Virus record (IMG/VR): IMGVR_UViG_3300037961_005043
Span: 1-38,508 of that record
DNA: 38,508 bases
DNA from: a virus
Direction: 5' to 3' (one strand)
Shown here: positions 14,337 to 20,807 of the stretch, one piece after another
Numbering within the stretch: position 1 is the stretch's first letter
Layout: each line of letters starts with the position of its first letter
Translations under genes and position numbers: made by a program
The notes under the pieces: model-generated
The model's database searches: none
Seen by the model: only the letters and a program-made list of their open reading frames with translations
What the model was told of the DNA's origin: nothing

Positions 14337-14760
14337 AGTTCCCGAGGGTATGAAAACAGTAATACAAAAATTCTACGAGAAGTTCCGTATGGCAAAAGAC
14401 TCAAGTAACATACAAGTCTTTGTAGCATCGGACAAAAAGACTAGAGAGGTCGGCTTCTATCTATGTTGGGTAGACAAAGAACAAAATGCGGTTATACCAA
14501 TAGCAAAATTCTTGAAAGAATACAAGACGACATCTACCGAGCCACTTAGAGAGTCGAGCACTATGGTCCAAGAGATTATGAAAACTTGTTTAGAACTTGA
14601 CCCTAGAACAGTCAAGGAGATGCAAGAGGACGACCCTAGAGTTAACTTGGTATTTGCTACAGTAGCCGACCAAGTAGACGACGTCATAATCCAAGAAAAT
14701 ATTAAACCCGAGCTAGATAATTTCATCGATGAAGTTATTAAAGAAAGGGGGAACAAATGA
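14329..14760 (+). CDS. Hypothetical protein (143 aa)
   Basis: It starts behind an ideal GGAGGTTATCA site and overlaps the previous stop by 8 bases. The mixed alpha/beta sequence contains VEVGFYLCWVDKEQNAV-like strands (residues 40-65) and a helical acidic C-terminal half (EIMKTCLELDPRTVKEMQEDD). No catalytic motif or family is recognised. It ends in an ATGA overlap with a small membrane protein, so the two are coupled. Its position in a regulated middle operon suggests a host-interaction or replication-support role, which is only inference. Confidence 0.6.
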   Translation: MVKVPEGMKTVIQKFYEKFRMAKDSSNIQVFVASDKKTREVGFYLCWVDKEQNAVIPIAKFLKEYKTTSTEPLRESSTMVQEIMKTCLELDPRTVKEMQEDDPRVNLVFATVADQVDDVIIQENIKPELDNFIDEVIKERGNK

Positions 14761-14930
14761 TTTTTTCTCACACAATAGACAAAGCGGTTATGCACATAAC
14801 TCAAGCGGAACTACTAGTTCTGCTTGGGTTATCATACGTAGTGCTAAGATTTTTTGAACACGTTATAAGGAAGGAAATCAATGACAACAAAAAAGCAAAC
14901 GAGCTCATCATTGAGCAAGTCGAAAACTAA
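14757..14930 (+). CDS. Small single-TM membrane protein (57 aa)
   Basis: The ATG at 14757 overlaps the TGA of the upstream gene (ATGA). The frame runs 57 residues. An N-terminal MIFSHTIDKAVMHIT is followed by a hydrophobic helix AELLVLLGLSYVVLRFF (about 18-34) and a charged C-terminus. It overlaps the next gene by 50 bases in a different frame. The hydrophobic span and clean coupling argue that it is real despite its size. Possible roles include an inner-membrane effector such as superinfection exclusion or an early membrane regulator (inference). Confidence 0.5.
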   Translation: MIFSHTIDKAVMHITQAELLVLLGLSYVVLRFFEHVIRKEINDNKKANELIIEQVEN

Positions 14931-15189
14931 AAAAGTTATCGACTTAGAACTAGCGGGTAATGGTGCTTGGGTGCTCGAGAGTATTCTCTTGAGAGAACTT
15001 TATCCAATAAAAGACTTTGGAAAAACAGAAACATACACACAAGACAAAATTATCTATCAGAAAAAAATTGCTTCTATGAACTACAACGACCTACTAGTCG
15101 AGTTCACAGAACGATTAGGTGCTCGATACAAGTTTAAAAACTTGACCAAAGAGCAACAGACGTACATAAAAACAAAGGACAACAAATGA
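14881..15189 (+). CDS. Hypothetical protein (102 aa)
   Basis: It begins MTTKKQTSSSLSKSKTKK, a Ser/Lys-rich disordered start, followed by a helical segment (AWVLESILLRELYPIKDF) and a basic C-terminus. An AAGGAAATCA site precedes the ATG, and the stop overlaps the next ATG (ATGA). No family is recognised. The gene contains two GTGCTC motifs in coding sequence. Confidence 0.55.
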   Translation: MTTKKQTSSSLSKSKTKKVIDLELAGNGAWVLESILLRELYPIKDFGKTETYTQDKIIYQKKIASMNYNDLLVEFTERLGARYKFKNLTKEQQTYIKTKDNK

Positions 15190-15503
15190 GATTCAAAAAT
15201 ATATACGGCGATAAACTAGACTTCGGTGCTATGAAAGTAGCGAAGTATTTACAAGTGAACAAGTTAGGTGCTCAAACTCTACAATGTTTTGAGGGCTTGA
15301 GGTTTAGCGAGGGTACATACTTATATGTACTTGAGCCTAAGAAAGAACTTAAGCTACCCGAAGGTATGCCTAACCCGCTTGAAACATTAGCACACGTTGC
15401 CGTCGATAACGGTACTGGTATGGCAGATTTATTTCCGCTAGCTAGTATTGATATAACTAGACACAACTTAGATGAACTTACAGACGTGGTAGATAACAAG
15501 TAA
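15186..15503 (+). CDS. Hypothetical protein (105 aa)
   Basis: This is the last gene of the 14.1-15.5 kb operon. It contains strand-like segments (TYLYVLEPKKELKLPEG) and ends LTDVVDNK. Its stop codon (15501-15503) lies inside the 38-bp regulatory repeat of the next operon, so the promoter element and the coding end have been fitted together. No family is recognised and no metal or nucleotide motif is visible. Confidence 0.55.
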   Translation: MRFKNIYGDKLDFGAMKVAKYLQVNKLGAQTLQCFEGLRFSEGTYLYVLEPKKELKLPEGMPNPLETLAHVAVDNGTGMADLFPLASIDITRHNLDELTDVVDNK

Positions 15504-15534
15504 TTTATTTACTACGTAAATTAATTCCTTGACA
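15497..15534 (+). repeat. Regulatory repeat, copy 2 (38 bp)
   Basis: This matches 14029-14066 with one substitution (T to C seven bases before the end). It again holds ATTTAC-TAC-GTAAAT directly upstream of TTGACA. It overlaps the end of the previous gene. The retention of 37 of 38 bases, including noncoding and partly coding positions, points to binding by one shared regulator. Confidence 0.85.
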
Positions 15535-15558
15535 TTTACAATTTTGATTTTGTAGATT
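15529..15558 (+). promoter_or_regulatory. Promoter of second small-gene operon
   Basis: TTGACA (15529-15534), an 18-base spacer, then TAGATT (15553-15558). Its architecture is the same as the 14061 promoter, and the leader carries the same TAGCGAGA and ACAAAACGAGG elements, placing the ribosome site before ATG 15589. Confidence 0.7.
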
Positions 15559-15588
15559 GATAGCGAGAAAAACAAAACGAGGACACAA

Positions 15589-16083
15589 ATGAACGACTCA
15601 CAAAGAAAAAAACTAAGCGAAAAATTACAAGAGCACAGAAGCCGAGCTCACGTTGAGTATGAAAAGCTAGTCAAAAAATATCCCGAGCACATATACAACT
15701 TGAGAATATTGTTAGCGGACCACACTGAAAGTGACCGTGACAAAAATCTTTTACTCAATGCTATAAAAACTCTTGAGCTTTCTATAGGTGCTTTGCCCGC
15801 AAGAGAAATGTCTCTAGTCTTTGAGACCTTAAATGAATCTATACTTCAATGGTCTCAAGAACTGATTAACAGAAGTCAAGACGGCGAGAAGGTTACTGAT
15901 GACGGCGATAGGTTTGCTATCAAATGTAATTTGACTTCACATCAAAAAGTTATTTTGCTTTTGAAAGCTATACTAGAGACAACATCTTTTGCTTTGAAAG
16001 TATTTGAAAAAGATTCACACGAACACGGCGACGATGAAGTCGACTTAATCAGACTACAGAAAGGGGTAGCATATGAAGCCTAA
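15589..16083 (+). CDS. Hypothetical helical protein (164 aa)
   Basis: First gene of the second duplicated-promoter operon, starting MNDSQRKKLSEKLQEH behind ACGAGGACACAA. The sequence is almost entirely helical and charged (Lys/Glu/Leu rich), with a segment HQKVILLLKAILETTSFALKVF. It looks like a helical bundle without catalytic residues. No family is recognised. The MND start resembles that of the 14124 gene, but the proteins are otherwise unlike. Confidence 0.6.
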   Translation: MNDSQRKKLSEKLQEHRSRAHVEYEKLVKKYPEHIYNLRILLADHTESDRDKNLLLNAIKTLELSIGALPAREMSLVFETLNESILQWSQELINRSQDGEKVTDDGDRFAIKCNLTSHQKVILLLKAILETTSFALKVFEKDSHEHGDDEVDLIRLQKGVAYEA

Positions 16084-16357
16084 CACTATCGGTAAAGAAG
16101 GACGTAAAGTAAACGTACCAAAACCCTCACAAAAAAACGTAGAGGAGGCACGTAAGTTTGCAAGCACACCAAGAGGTCAACTAATTCTTGGTCAAGCTTT
16201 AGCAGTAGCAAGCAAAGTGCTCAAGGATAAAGAGCCTAGCAATTCAGATGATATGAAATTTCTAGGAGAAAACTTATTCGGTATTTTCTTTCACATATAC
16301 ACTAACGAGGACGACGTTAAAAGTGTCCTCTTGGACGGAGGAGAAGTCAATGAGTAA
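16073..16357 (+). CDS. Hypothetical protein (94 aa)
   Basis: It overlaps the upstream gene by 11 bases and starts within the sequence AGGGGTAGCATATGAAGCC, which supplies a good ribosome site. A basic N-terminus (KEGRKVNVPKPSQKN) is followed by a helix (GQLILGQALAVASKVL) and an acidic C-terminus. No family is recognised. Confidence 0.55.
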   Translation: MKPNTIGKEGRKVNVPKPSQKNVEEARKFASTPRGQLILGQALAVASKVLKDKEPSNSDDMKFLGENLFGIFFHIYTNEDDVKSVLLDGGEVNE

Positions 16358-16487
16358 GAAACCTAAAAGCGAACAAGCTCTTGATATTCAAGAAAGAATA
16401 CAGATATTAATAGACAAACTTAACGAGCTTGGTTTTGAATTTATGCACTACAATATGATAACAAGCATAAGACGAAAACGTGACTAA
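16350..16487 (+). CDS. Tiny hypothetical protein (45 aa)
   Basis: The ATG at 16350 has a GGAGGAGAAGTCA site and overlaps the previous stop by 8 bases. The product MSKKPKSEQALDIQERI continues as a single amphipathic helix and ends RRKRD. Its own stop overlaps the GTG of the next gene by 8 bases. The double coupling and strong site support it as real. Confidence 0.55.
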   Translation: MSKKPKSEQALDIQERIQILIDKLNELGFEFMHYNMITSIRRKRD

Positions 16488-16728
16488 AAAGAAAAAGAAA
16501 TGGTTGGCTACCGAGCACACAGATACGGCTTGGGATATTAGAGTCGAAGGAAAGTTGAATAAAAATAATTTGATTTTCAAAGACAAAAAATATCTCGAGT
16601 TGTATCAAGTGCTCAAAAAAGAGAACGACCTACTCAAAAAGAATTTTGTAAAGCTATACGGTAAAGAGCCCGTTTATATGCCATTAGATGATGTTTTGAA
16701 AGAGATGAAAAAAAAATTAGAAGGCTAA
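16480..16728 (+). CDS. Hypothetical basic protein (82 aa)
   Basis: GTG start at 16480 inside the end of the 45-aa gene. It begins MTKKKKKWLATEHTD, then an alternating Lys/Asn/Leu sequence and a coiled-coil-like end (LKKENDLLKKNF, LKEMKKKLEG). Net charge is strongly positive. No family is recognised. It is the last gene before a noncoding structured stretch. Confidence 0.55.
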   Translation: MTKKKKKWLATEHTDTAWDIRVEGKLNKNNLIFKDKKYLELYQVLKKENDLLKKNFVKLYGKEPVYMPLDDVLKEMKKKLEG

Positions 16729-16730
16729 CG

Positions 16731-16808
16731 CGGGGTTACGAGACCTTACTCGGTTACCCGTTATTAAAACAAGCAAAGTTGGTTATTAATTTTTATTGCT
16801 TTGCTTGT
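16731..16808 (+). ncRNA. Two consecutive stem-loops between operons
   Basis: First stem-loop: CGGG-GTTA-CGAG (16731-16742) faces CTCG-GTTA-CCCG (16749-16760). This gives two 4-bp stems separated by an identical GTTA/GTTA internal loop, with loop ACCTTA. Second: ACAAGCAAAG (16769-16778) pairs perfectly with CTTTGCTTGT (16799-16808) around a 20-base AT-rich loop. The pair sits just after the 82-aa gene. It may be a weak terminator, an RNA-processing site or part of a small RNA. It is not a tRNA. Confidence 0.45.
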
Positions 16809-16820
16809 GCCTTCAAAGAT

Positions 16821-16849
16821 TTTACTTGAAATGATGAGCACTTTATAAC
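16821..16849 (+). promoter_or_regulatory. Weak promoter candidate for the 63-aa gene
   Basis: TTTACT (16821-16826), a 17-base spacer and TATAAC (16844-16849) lie ahead of the gene starting at 16896. The -35 is poor and the -10 fair. The spacer contains a GAGCAC motif. Confidence 0.35.
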
Positions 16850-16895
16850 TAACTTGAATAAAATGCTCGAAGTTTAACAATATATGAGGTTATGT

Positions 16896-17087
16896 ATGCT
16901 CGATACTAATACGTCAGATAAACACTTTACATTTATTGTAAAGGATAAAGGTAACCGATTCTTAAACGGTTATAAGTTTTGGTCTTGTATAGCACGTAAT
17001 ATACAACTTGCTACCGCAAGATTTAAACAAGAAAATGAAATAAAAGATGACGCGGAAGTTAAAGTTTTTGTAGATAAACAAAAATAA
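16896..17087 (+). CDS. Hypothetical protein (63 aa)
   Basis: The start is placed at 16896 because GAGG at 16886-16889 is correctly spaced from it, and the upstream in-frame ATG at 16884 precedes that site. The product begins MLDTNTSDKHFTF with a strand-helix-strand pattern (HFTFIVKDKG, FWSCIARNIQLATARF, EVKVFVDK). The pattern could be a small alpha/beta single-domain protein. No family is recognised. It stands alone between two structured noncoding segments. Confidence 0.55.
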   Translation: MLDTNTSDKHFTFIVKDKGNRFLNGYKFWSCIARNIQLATARFKQENEIKDDAEVKVFVDKQK

Positions 17088-17090
17088 TAC

Positions 17091-17119
17091 TTGACTTTTG
17101 CTAACATACTAGTTAAACT
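17091..17119 (+). promoter_or_regulatory. Promoter with dyad over the -10
   Basis: TTGACT (17091-17096), a 17-base spacer and TAAACT (17114-17119). The perfect inverted repeat ACTAGTT-A-AACTAGT (17108-17122) covers the -10 region, and CTAGTTAAAC recurs near 17159. A regulator binding there would block RNA polymerase directly. Confidence 0.6.
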
Positions 17120-17125
17120 AGTAAG

Positions 17126-17288
17126 CTAGCTAGATAACTCAAGCAAGAGCTATCAAAGCTAGTTAAACGACATAACGATTTTACAACGAAGTTTTGCTTT
17201 GTTTTGTTTATATCTCACATATCGACAAAAACAAGAAGGCAAGCTAGTCGGATAGGTTTGTGCCACGACAATATAGCTTGCCTTTTTT
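17126..17288 (+). ncRNA. Candidate phage small RNA or attenuated leader
   Basis: The interval runs from the predicted start of the 17091 promoter to an intrinsic terminator, about 163 bases, with no credible gene inside. Its 3' end is a strong hairpin: GGCAAGCTA-GTCG (17238-17250) with CGAC (17266-17269) and TAGCTTGCC (17274-17282), then six T. An upstream imperfect pair GATAACTC/GAGCTATC lies near 17130-17155. Either it is a free-standing sRNA or a leader whose terminator controls the nuclease operon starting at 17385. Confidence 0.5.
17238..17288 (+). terminator. Intrinsic terminator or attenuator before the nuclease gene
   Basis: A 9-bp outer stem (GGCAAGCTA/TAGCTTGCC) plus a 4-bp inner stem (GTCG/CGAC, with an AATA bulge) is followed by TTTTTT. 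It lies about 100 bases upstream of the ATG at 17385, with no second clear promoter in between, which makes read-through control plausible. Confidence 0.7.
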
Positions 17289-17384
17289 GTATCTATTTTG
17301 TAAATTCTATTGGTGAAAGTGCTCGAGAAACTTATCAGAGGGGTGCTCGAGCCCGCAGGAAACTCAACACAAAAGGTATGACAA

Positions 17385-18263
17385 ATGAGTGCAATAGGAT
17401 TTATATGTCCCGATAAAGAGACAACAACATTTAGTAATTGCTATGAACAATGCCGTATGTCCGAAAGATGTATGTCATTAGCCACATTAAAGGCGATAGC
17501 ACAACAAAGACCCGATGACCGACCACCTTCAACCACTGAGCTATTACAAGGCACGTGTGAAGCTTATCTAAAAAGAACTCAAGAATATTATATCAACCCG
17601 CAAGATAGAGCTTTTGCTCTAATGGGAACTTTTCATCACGAAAATCTTGAAATACAGGAGCTCGATGAGCACCATTTGATTGAAGAAAAATTAACAGGTC
17701 TGGGGATTACAGGTATATGTGATTACTTTGATACAAAAACTCAGACACTTATCGACTATAAAAACACGGGAAGTTATAAGGCGATGAAAGTTTTAGGATT
17801 AACTCACACTTTAATTCCAGACCCTAGCGGTGCTCGATATAAACGAAGTGGAAAGTGGGGACGTGCGGGACAAATCAAACAAGTCAAGAGTTGGTATCGA
17901 GATGAATCTCTTGCAGACTTTGGAGACTGGGCTATGCAAGTAAATATGTATCGATATTTATTAGAACAAAATGGATACAAAGTCAAAAAAATGAAACTTC
18001 AAATGAATATCAGGGACGCGAGCACTATGACTTCACGCGACCGTGGAATAGATAGAAACATTTATTTTGTAGATATACCTTTTATCGACGACGACATAAT
18101 CATTAAATATTATACGGAAAAAAGAGACCAACTTTTAGAAGCTTTGGAATCTGGCAGCCAGCCCCAGAAGTGCTCGGTGCTCGAGACTTGGGAGGGAAAA
18201 AAGTGTGAAAGTTATTGCGAAGTAAGAAACTTATGTCCTTATACAAAAGTCCTTGACTTTTAG
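17385..18263 (+). CDS. Cas4/RecB-type PD-(D/E)XK nuclease with cysteine cluster
   Basis: A protein of 292 residues with the nuclease core in order: GTFHHENLE (His84/85), Glu101, GICDYFD (Asp113) and LIDYKNTG (Asp124-Tyr-Lys126). That is the H-E-D-DxK layout of the RecB/Cas4 family. Cysteines at the N-terminus (FICPD and NCYEQCRMSERC) and the C-terminus (CESYCEVRNLCPY) suit a Cas4/AddB-like iron-sulphur cluster. The likely role is 5'-3' end resection generating single strands for the ERF protein encoded next. An AAAGG site precedes the ATG at 17385. The -35 of the ERF promoter lies inside the last codons. It is not accompanied by cas genes, so a recombination role is favoured over CRISPR adaptation. 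Confidence 0.82.
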   Translation: MSAIGFICPDKETTTFSNCYEQCRMSERCMSLATLKAIAQQRPDDRPPSTTELLQGTCEAYLKRTQEYYINPQDRAFALMGTFHHENLEIQELDEHHLIEEKLTGLGITGICDYFDTKTQTLIDYKNTGSYKAMKVLGLTHTLIPDPSGARYKRSGKWGRAGQIKQVKSWYRDESLADFGDWAMQVNMYRYLLEQNGYKVKKMKLQMNIRDASTMTSRDRGIDRNIYFVDIPFIDDDIIIKYYTEKRDQLLEALESGSQPQKCSVLETWEGKKCESYCEVRNLCPYTKVLDF

Positions 18264-18281
18264 TGGTAATGCCTATATAAT
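18253..18281 (+). promoter_or_regulatory. Promoter for ERF-SSB operon
   Basis: TTGACT (18253-18258), a 17-base spacer and a perfect TATAAT (18276-18281). The -35 overlaps the nuclease stop codon region. It is the best sigma-70 match in the replication module and would drive the ERF and SSB-like genes. Confidence 0.75.
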
Positions 18282-18314
18282 CATATAAAAGTAAACCTAA
18301 AATAAGGATATAAT

Positions 18315-18953
18315 ATGACGACAAAGAATAAAAATAACGAAGTGCCTACTATGCTTACAAGACCCGCACTTCACTTTGAAATGTCTAGCTCAATAGCAAA
18401 GCTTGCTTTAGCTCAGACAAAAGTTCAAAAAGAAATCAAAGACTTACCAAAAGAAAGCAAAGGTTTTGCACATAAGTACACCACCTTTGATAAGTTGGTA
18501 CAATATCTAAGACCTATTTTATCTAAACACGGATTATCATTTATTCAAATGCCTTGTGGAGATAATGAAAATGTAGGAGTCATTACTATATATATGCACA
18601 CAAGCGGAGAGTATATATCTAGTAAGATAGAAACTCAAATCATAGAAGCACAAAACAAATATCAATCAATGGGAAGTGCTATTACATACTTTAAAAGATA
18701 TAGCTTAGCTTCTTTTGTAGGTGTTGCAAGTGAGGAGGATACAGACGGTAATATCAAGAAACCAAAACCAAAACCAAAACTTACACCTTTAACTGATGAA
18801 CAAAGAAAAGAATTACTAAGTGCTCTACAAGATGCAGAAGCACCCGATGATGCACAAATGGCTATGATACAAGCGGTAGACGCAAGAAAAATCAATCAGG
18901 AAAACTTTGACGAAGTGCTCAAAGGAGTAACTGAGAAAGGAAAAACTAAATGA
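18315..18953 (+). CDS. erf: ERF-family single-strand annealing protein
   Basis: 212 residues with the ERF core: an N-terminal SSIAKLALAQTKVQKEIKD helix, a KYTTFDKLVQYLRPIL segment, LSFIQMPCGDNENVGVIT, and the diagnostic QSMGSAITYFKRYSLAS block, then an acidic/Lys-Pro linker after residue 145. ERF proteins anneal complementary single strands during phage recombination and genome circularisation. The gene sits between an exonuclease-like gene and an SSB-like gene, a classic recombination cassette. The Pro/Lys repeat (KPKPKPKL) marks a flexible linker to a helical C-terminal domain. The stop overlaps the ATG of the SSB gene. Confidence 0.9.
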   Translation: MTTKNKNNEVPTMLTRPALHFEMSSSIAKLALAQTKVQKEIKDLPKESKGFAHKYTTFDKLVQYLRPILSKHGLSFIQMPCGDNENVGVITIYMHTSGEYISSKIETQIIEAQNKYQSMGSAITYFKRYSLASFVGVASEEDTDGNIKKPKPKPKLTPLTDEQRKELLSALQDAEAPDDAQMAMIQAVDARKINQENFDEVLKGVTEKGKTK

Positions 18954-19492
18954 ACGACTGGAACGTAGACGATATACTTGGTGGCGATGATAGTTGGTAC
19001 GAAGTATCAGATAAAAAACCACAATCAACAATTAAAGAAGGTAAACACTTAGCAAAAGTTGTGGACCTAAACATCAAAGAGGATAAAGAAATACAAGGTA
19101 AATTCTTGGCAGATATATTTGAGCCAGTGTTTATGGTTGGTAATATTGAAGTAAAGCATAAGGGTTTATTTAGATTTAAAAAACCCGACCCCTCACTATA
19201 CCCTCACTTACAAGCAGATATGGGCTCTAATGCGGGATATTACGCGTTCTTGAACATACTAGGTTTAGTAGTAGAGAAAGACGGAAAGGTTTTATTACCG
19301 CCTTTGACTCTTGAAATGATTAAAGATAAAGAGTTTGAAGTAGAAGTTGTTGTTGAAAAATGGACTGGTAGAGAAGGTAATGAAATGCAAACACCTAGAG
19401 TAAAATCAGTTTATAAAACAAAACCATTAGAAGTAACAGATAAGAACACTGGAGACCAAGCATTAGTAAACGATGACGACTTACCCTTTTAG
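18950..19492 (+). CDS. SSB-like protein with acidic C-terminal tip
   Basis: 180 residues, beta-rich (GKHLAKVVDLNIKED, EFEVEVVVEKWTGREGNEM), ending in DDDLPF. This is nearly identical to the DDDIPF tip by which bacterial SSB recruits partner proteins. The body fits an OB-fold single-stranded DNA-binding protein similar to DUF669-type phage SSBs. It would coat single strands made by the nuclease and recruit host replication proteins through the tip, which fits a phage without its own polymerase. The ATGA overlap with erf means coupled translation. Confidence 0.8.
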   Translation: MNDWNVDDILGGDDSWYEVSDKKPQSTIKEGKHLAKVVDLNIKEDKEIQGKFLADIFEPVFMVGNIEVKHKGLFRFKKPDPSLYPHLQADMGSNAGYYAFLNILGLVVEKDGKVLLPPLTLEMIKDKEFEVEVVVEKWTGREGNEMQTPRVKSVYKTKPLEVTDKNTGDQALVNDDDLPF

Positions 19493-19530
19493 TATACGCA
19501 ACCCATACTAATTGGTGTCGTCATACCGAA

Positions 19531-19597
19531 GGCAAGTCGAAGTGTCCTTATGAGGTTTTCTCGTTACTTTACCTCTTTCTCATTACTTTGGCTTGCC
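19531..19597 (+). ncRNA. Long RNA hairpin between SSB gene and the 77-aa gene
   Basis: GGCAAGTCGAAGTG (19531-19544) pairs with the stretch ending GCTTGCC at 19597 over about 14 bp. Three G-U wobble pairs lie within the stem, which favours RNA over DNA function. Inside, GAGGT (19552-19556) pairs with ACCTC (19571-19575). The element ends 8 bases before the AGGAGG ribosome site of the next gene. It could control that gene or be a processed RNA. No T-run follows, so it is not a simple terminator. Confidence 0.5.
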
Positions 19598-19617
19598 TAT
19601 ATTTAGGAGGATAATAT

Positions 19618-19851
19618 ATGGCAAAATCACACCCAACATACGATAAAGCTAATATGAAAAAAGCGGAAGCTTTACAAAATGTAATTACACACGACGAAAA
19701 ATGGCGAGCACTTGCGGCAGCGGAGTTTGCTGAAAAATTTGGTAGAGGTTGGTGGTTATTCCAAGGCACACCAATCAGAAGCAACAGAAGAAAAACTTGG
19801 ATAGAACAATATAATAAGGAAGGAGAGAGCACCCGTGCCAGCAAAAAATAA
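19618..19851 (+). CDS. Hypothetical basic protein (77 aa)
   Basis: A strong AGGAGGATAATAT site precedes the ATG. The product MAKSHPTYDKANMKKAEALQ continues with Trp-rich and basic stretches (AEKFGRGWWLFQ, SNRRKTWIEQYN). The helix-rich, positively charged make-up could bind DNA, but no family is recognised. The end overlaps the GTG of the nuclease gene by 17 bases. It is the only gene directly downstream of the long RNA hairpin. Confidence 0.6.
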   Translation: MAKSHPTYDKANMKKAEALQNVITHDEKWRALAAAEFAEKFGRGWWLFQGTPIRSNRRKTWIEQYNKEGESTRASKK

Positions 19852-20155
19852 AAGAAGGGGAACTTTCTACGAAAGAAAATGTGTAGAACGTGCTCAAGAA
19901 TATGGATTGAAAGCAGAAAGAACTTGGGGCTCAGACGGTAGAAGTAGAGGATTACACCAAGAAGTTGATATGGTTATAGAGGACGACATATATGTCCAAT
20001 GTAAAAAAAGAAAAAGAATTGCCGAGCACTTCAAACCAATAGACGAGATACACGTTCAGTTTGTTGGAGAGGATAGAGGTGCTAACCTAGCAATAATGAC
20101 ACAAGAAAAGTTTTTCACTATGTTAAAAATACTCAAGGAGGTAGATAATGAGTAA
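19835..20155 (+). CDS. Holliday-junction-resolvase-like nuclease (106 aa)
   Basis: GTG start behind AAGGAGAGAGCACCC. The fold pattern is that of small PD-(D/E)XK resolvases: RGTFYERKCVERAQEYG (Glu13), then GLHQEVDMVI (Asp45) and the strand IYVQCKKRKR (Gln55-x-Lys57) in place of the usual ExK. A C-terminal strand-helix follows. Q-x-K is a known variant in this superfamily. Size and layout resemble Hjc-like or VRR-type nucleases that cut branched DNA, which would suit resolution of recombination intermediates before packaging. The stop overlaps the next gene by 8 bases. Confidence 0.75.
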   Translation: MPAKNKRRGTFYERKCVERAQEYGLKAERTWGSDGRSRGLHQEVDMVIEDDIYVQCKKRKRIAEHFKPIDEIHVQFVGEDRGANLAIMTQEKFFTMLKILKEVDNE

Positions 20156-20432
20156 AAATAAAAAAGATAATCTAGAAAAAGTTAATGAAACTGATATGAC
20201 AGTAACTAATTCTAGCGGAGAACAAAGTACTTTTGATTTAAACGACTTAGATGTCAACCAAAGGTATATGTTTGATAGAGCACTTGAACATAAAAGAGAA
20301 CAAGTTAAATTAGAAACTCGTTTGTTTGAGTCACAACTATTGCAAAACGAATACGTTGATAGACTATATGTTATGTTACAAGAAAAATCAAAAGGTAAAA
20401 AAGATGACAAAAAATCACAGTCCAAAAAATAA
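20148..20432 (+). CDS. Hypothetical protein (94 aa)
   Basis: An ideal GGAGGTAGATA site precedes the ATG. The protein is highly charged with an N-terminal Lys-rich stretch, a short Asn/Asp segment, then a long amphipathic helix (DRALEHKREQVKLETRLFE) and a Lys-rich end. It looks like a small coiled-coil protein. No family is recognised. It overlaps the next gene by 29 bases. Confidence 0.55.
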   Translation: MSKNKKDNLEKVNETDMTVTNSSGEQSTFDLNDLDVNQRYMFDRALEHKREQVKLETRLFESQLLQNEYVDRLYVMLQEKSKGKKDDKKSQSKK

Positions 20433-20604
20433 ATTAAACTATTGGAACGGTTGTATAGATGTTTTGATTAATGAAAGAGTTAAATTAAATAAAAATAATA
20501 TGATAGATAACGATGAATATTATCACAAAGTTTATTTAAAAATGACTCGAGCACTAGCAAAATTTTCTATGCTTGTTCATAAGGAGGAAAGTAAATTAGT
20601 ATGA
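20404..20604 (+). CDS. Hypothetical protein (66 aa)
   Basis: The start is placed at ATG 20404 (AAAAGG nine bases upstream); in-frame starts further upstream lie deep inside the previous gene. The product MTKNHSPKNKLNYWNG is helical and Asn/Lys-rich, with a segment DEYYHKVYLKMTRALAKF. No family is recognised. Its stop overlaps the ATG of the HTH gene. Confidence 0.5.
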   Translation: MTKNHSPKNKLNYWNGCIDVLINERVKLNKNNMIDNDEYYHKVYLKMTRALAKFSMLVHKEESKLV

Positions 20605-20807
20605 ATCAAAACGATATGATATTAGTAGCACTTAAAAATGGAGAAAGAGTTACACCTTTAAGTGCATTAGAAAAATTTGGTTGCTTTAGATTGAGTGCTC
20701 GCATTTGGGACTTAAGAGACCAGGGACACCCAATCAAAACTAAACACATTACAACACCACAAGGTAAAGTTGTAGCGGAGTATAGTTATGATACTGAAGC
20801 TAACTAA
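20601..20807 (+). CDS. Small winged-HTH protein (68 aa, HTH_39-like)
   Basis: The sequence runs ILVALKNGERVTPLSALEKF, then FRLSARIWDLRDQGHPIKT and a short wing (TTPQGKVVAEYSY). This matches the phage helix-turn-helix family HTH_39, in which the LSARIWDLRDQG helix is the recognition helix. It is likely a DNA-binding regulator and a candidate reader of the dyads at 10.3, 14.0, 15.5 or 17.1 kb (inference). GGAGGAAAG lies about ten bases before the ATG. It overlaps the next gene by 20 bases. Confidence 0.75.
   Translation: MNQNDMILVALKNGERVTPLSALEKFGCFRLSARIWDLRDQGHPIKTKHITTPQGKVVAEYSYDTEAN

Noticed and set aside
16731-16808. Possible tRNA
   Set aside because: No T-arm consensus, no acceptor stem closing a cloverleaf and no CCA-adjacent structure.
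17204-17416. 70-codon plus-strand frame starting MFISHISTKT
   Set aside because: It runs through the terminator hairpin at 17238-17288, has no ribosome site and overlaps the real nuclease start.
17385-18263. Cas4 as part of a phage CRISPR system
   Set aside because: No cas1, cas2 or repeat-spacer array is visible; neighbours are ERF and SSB.
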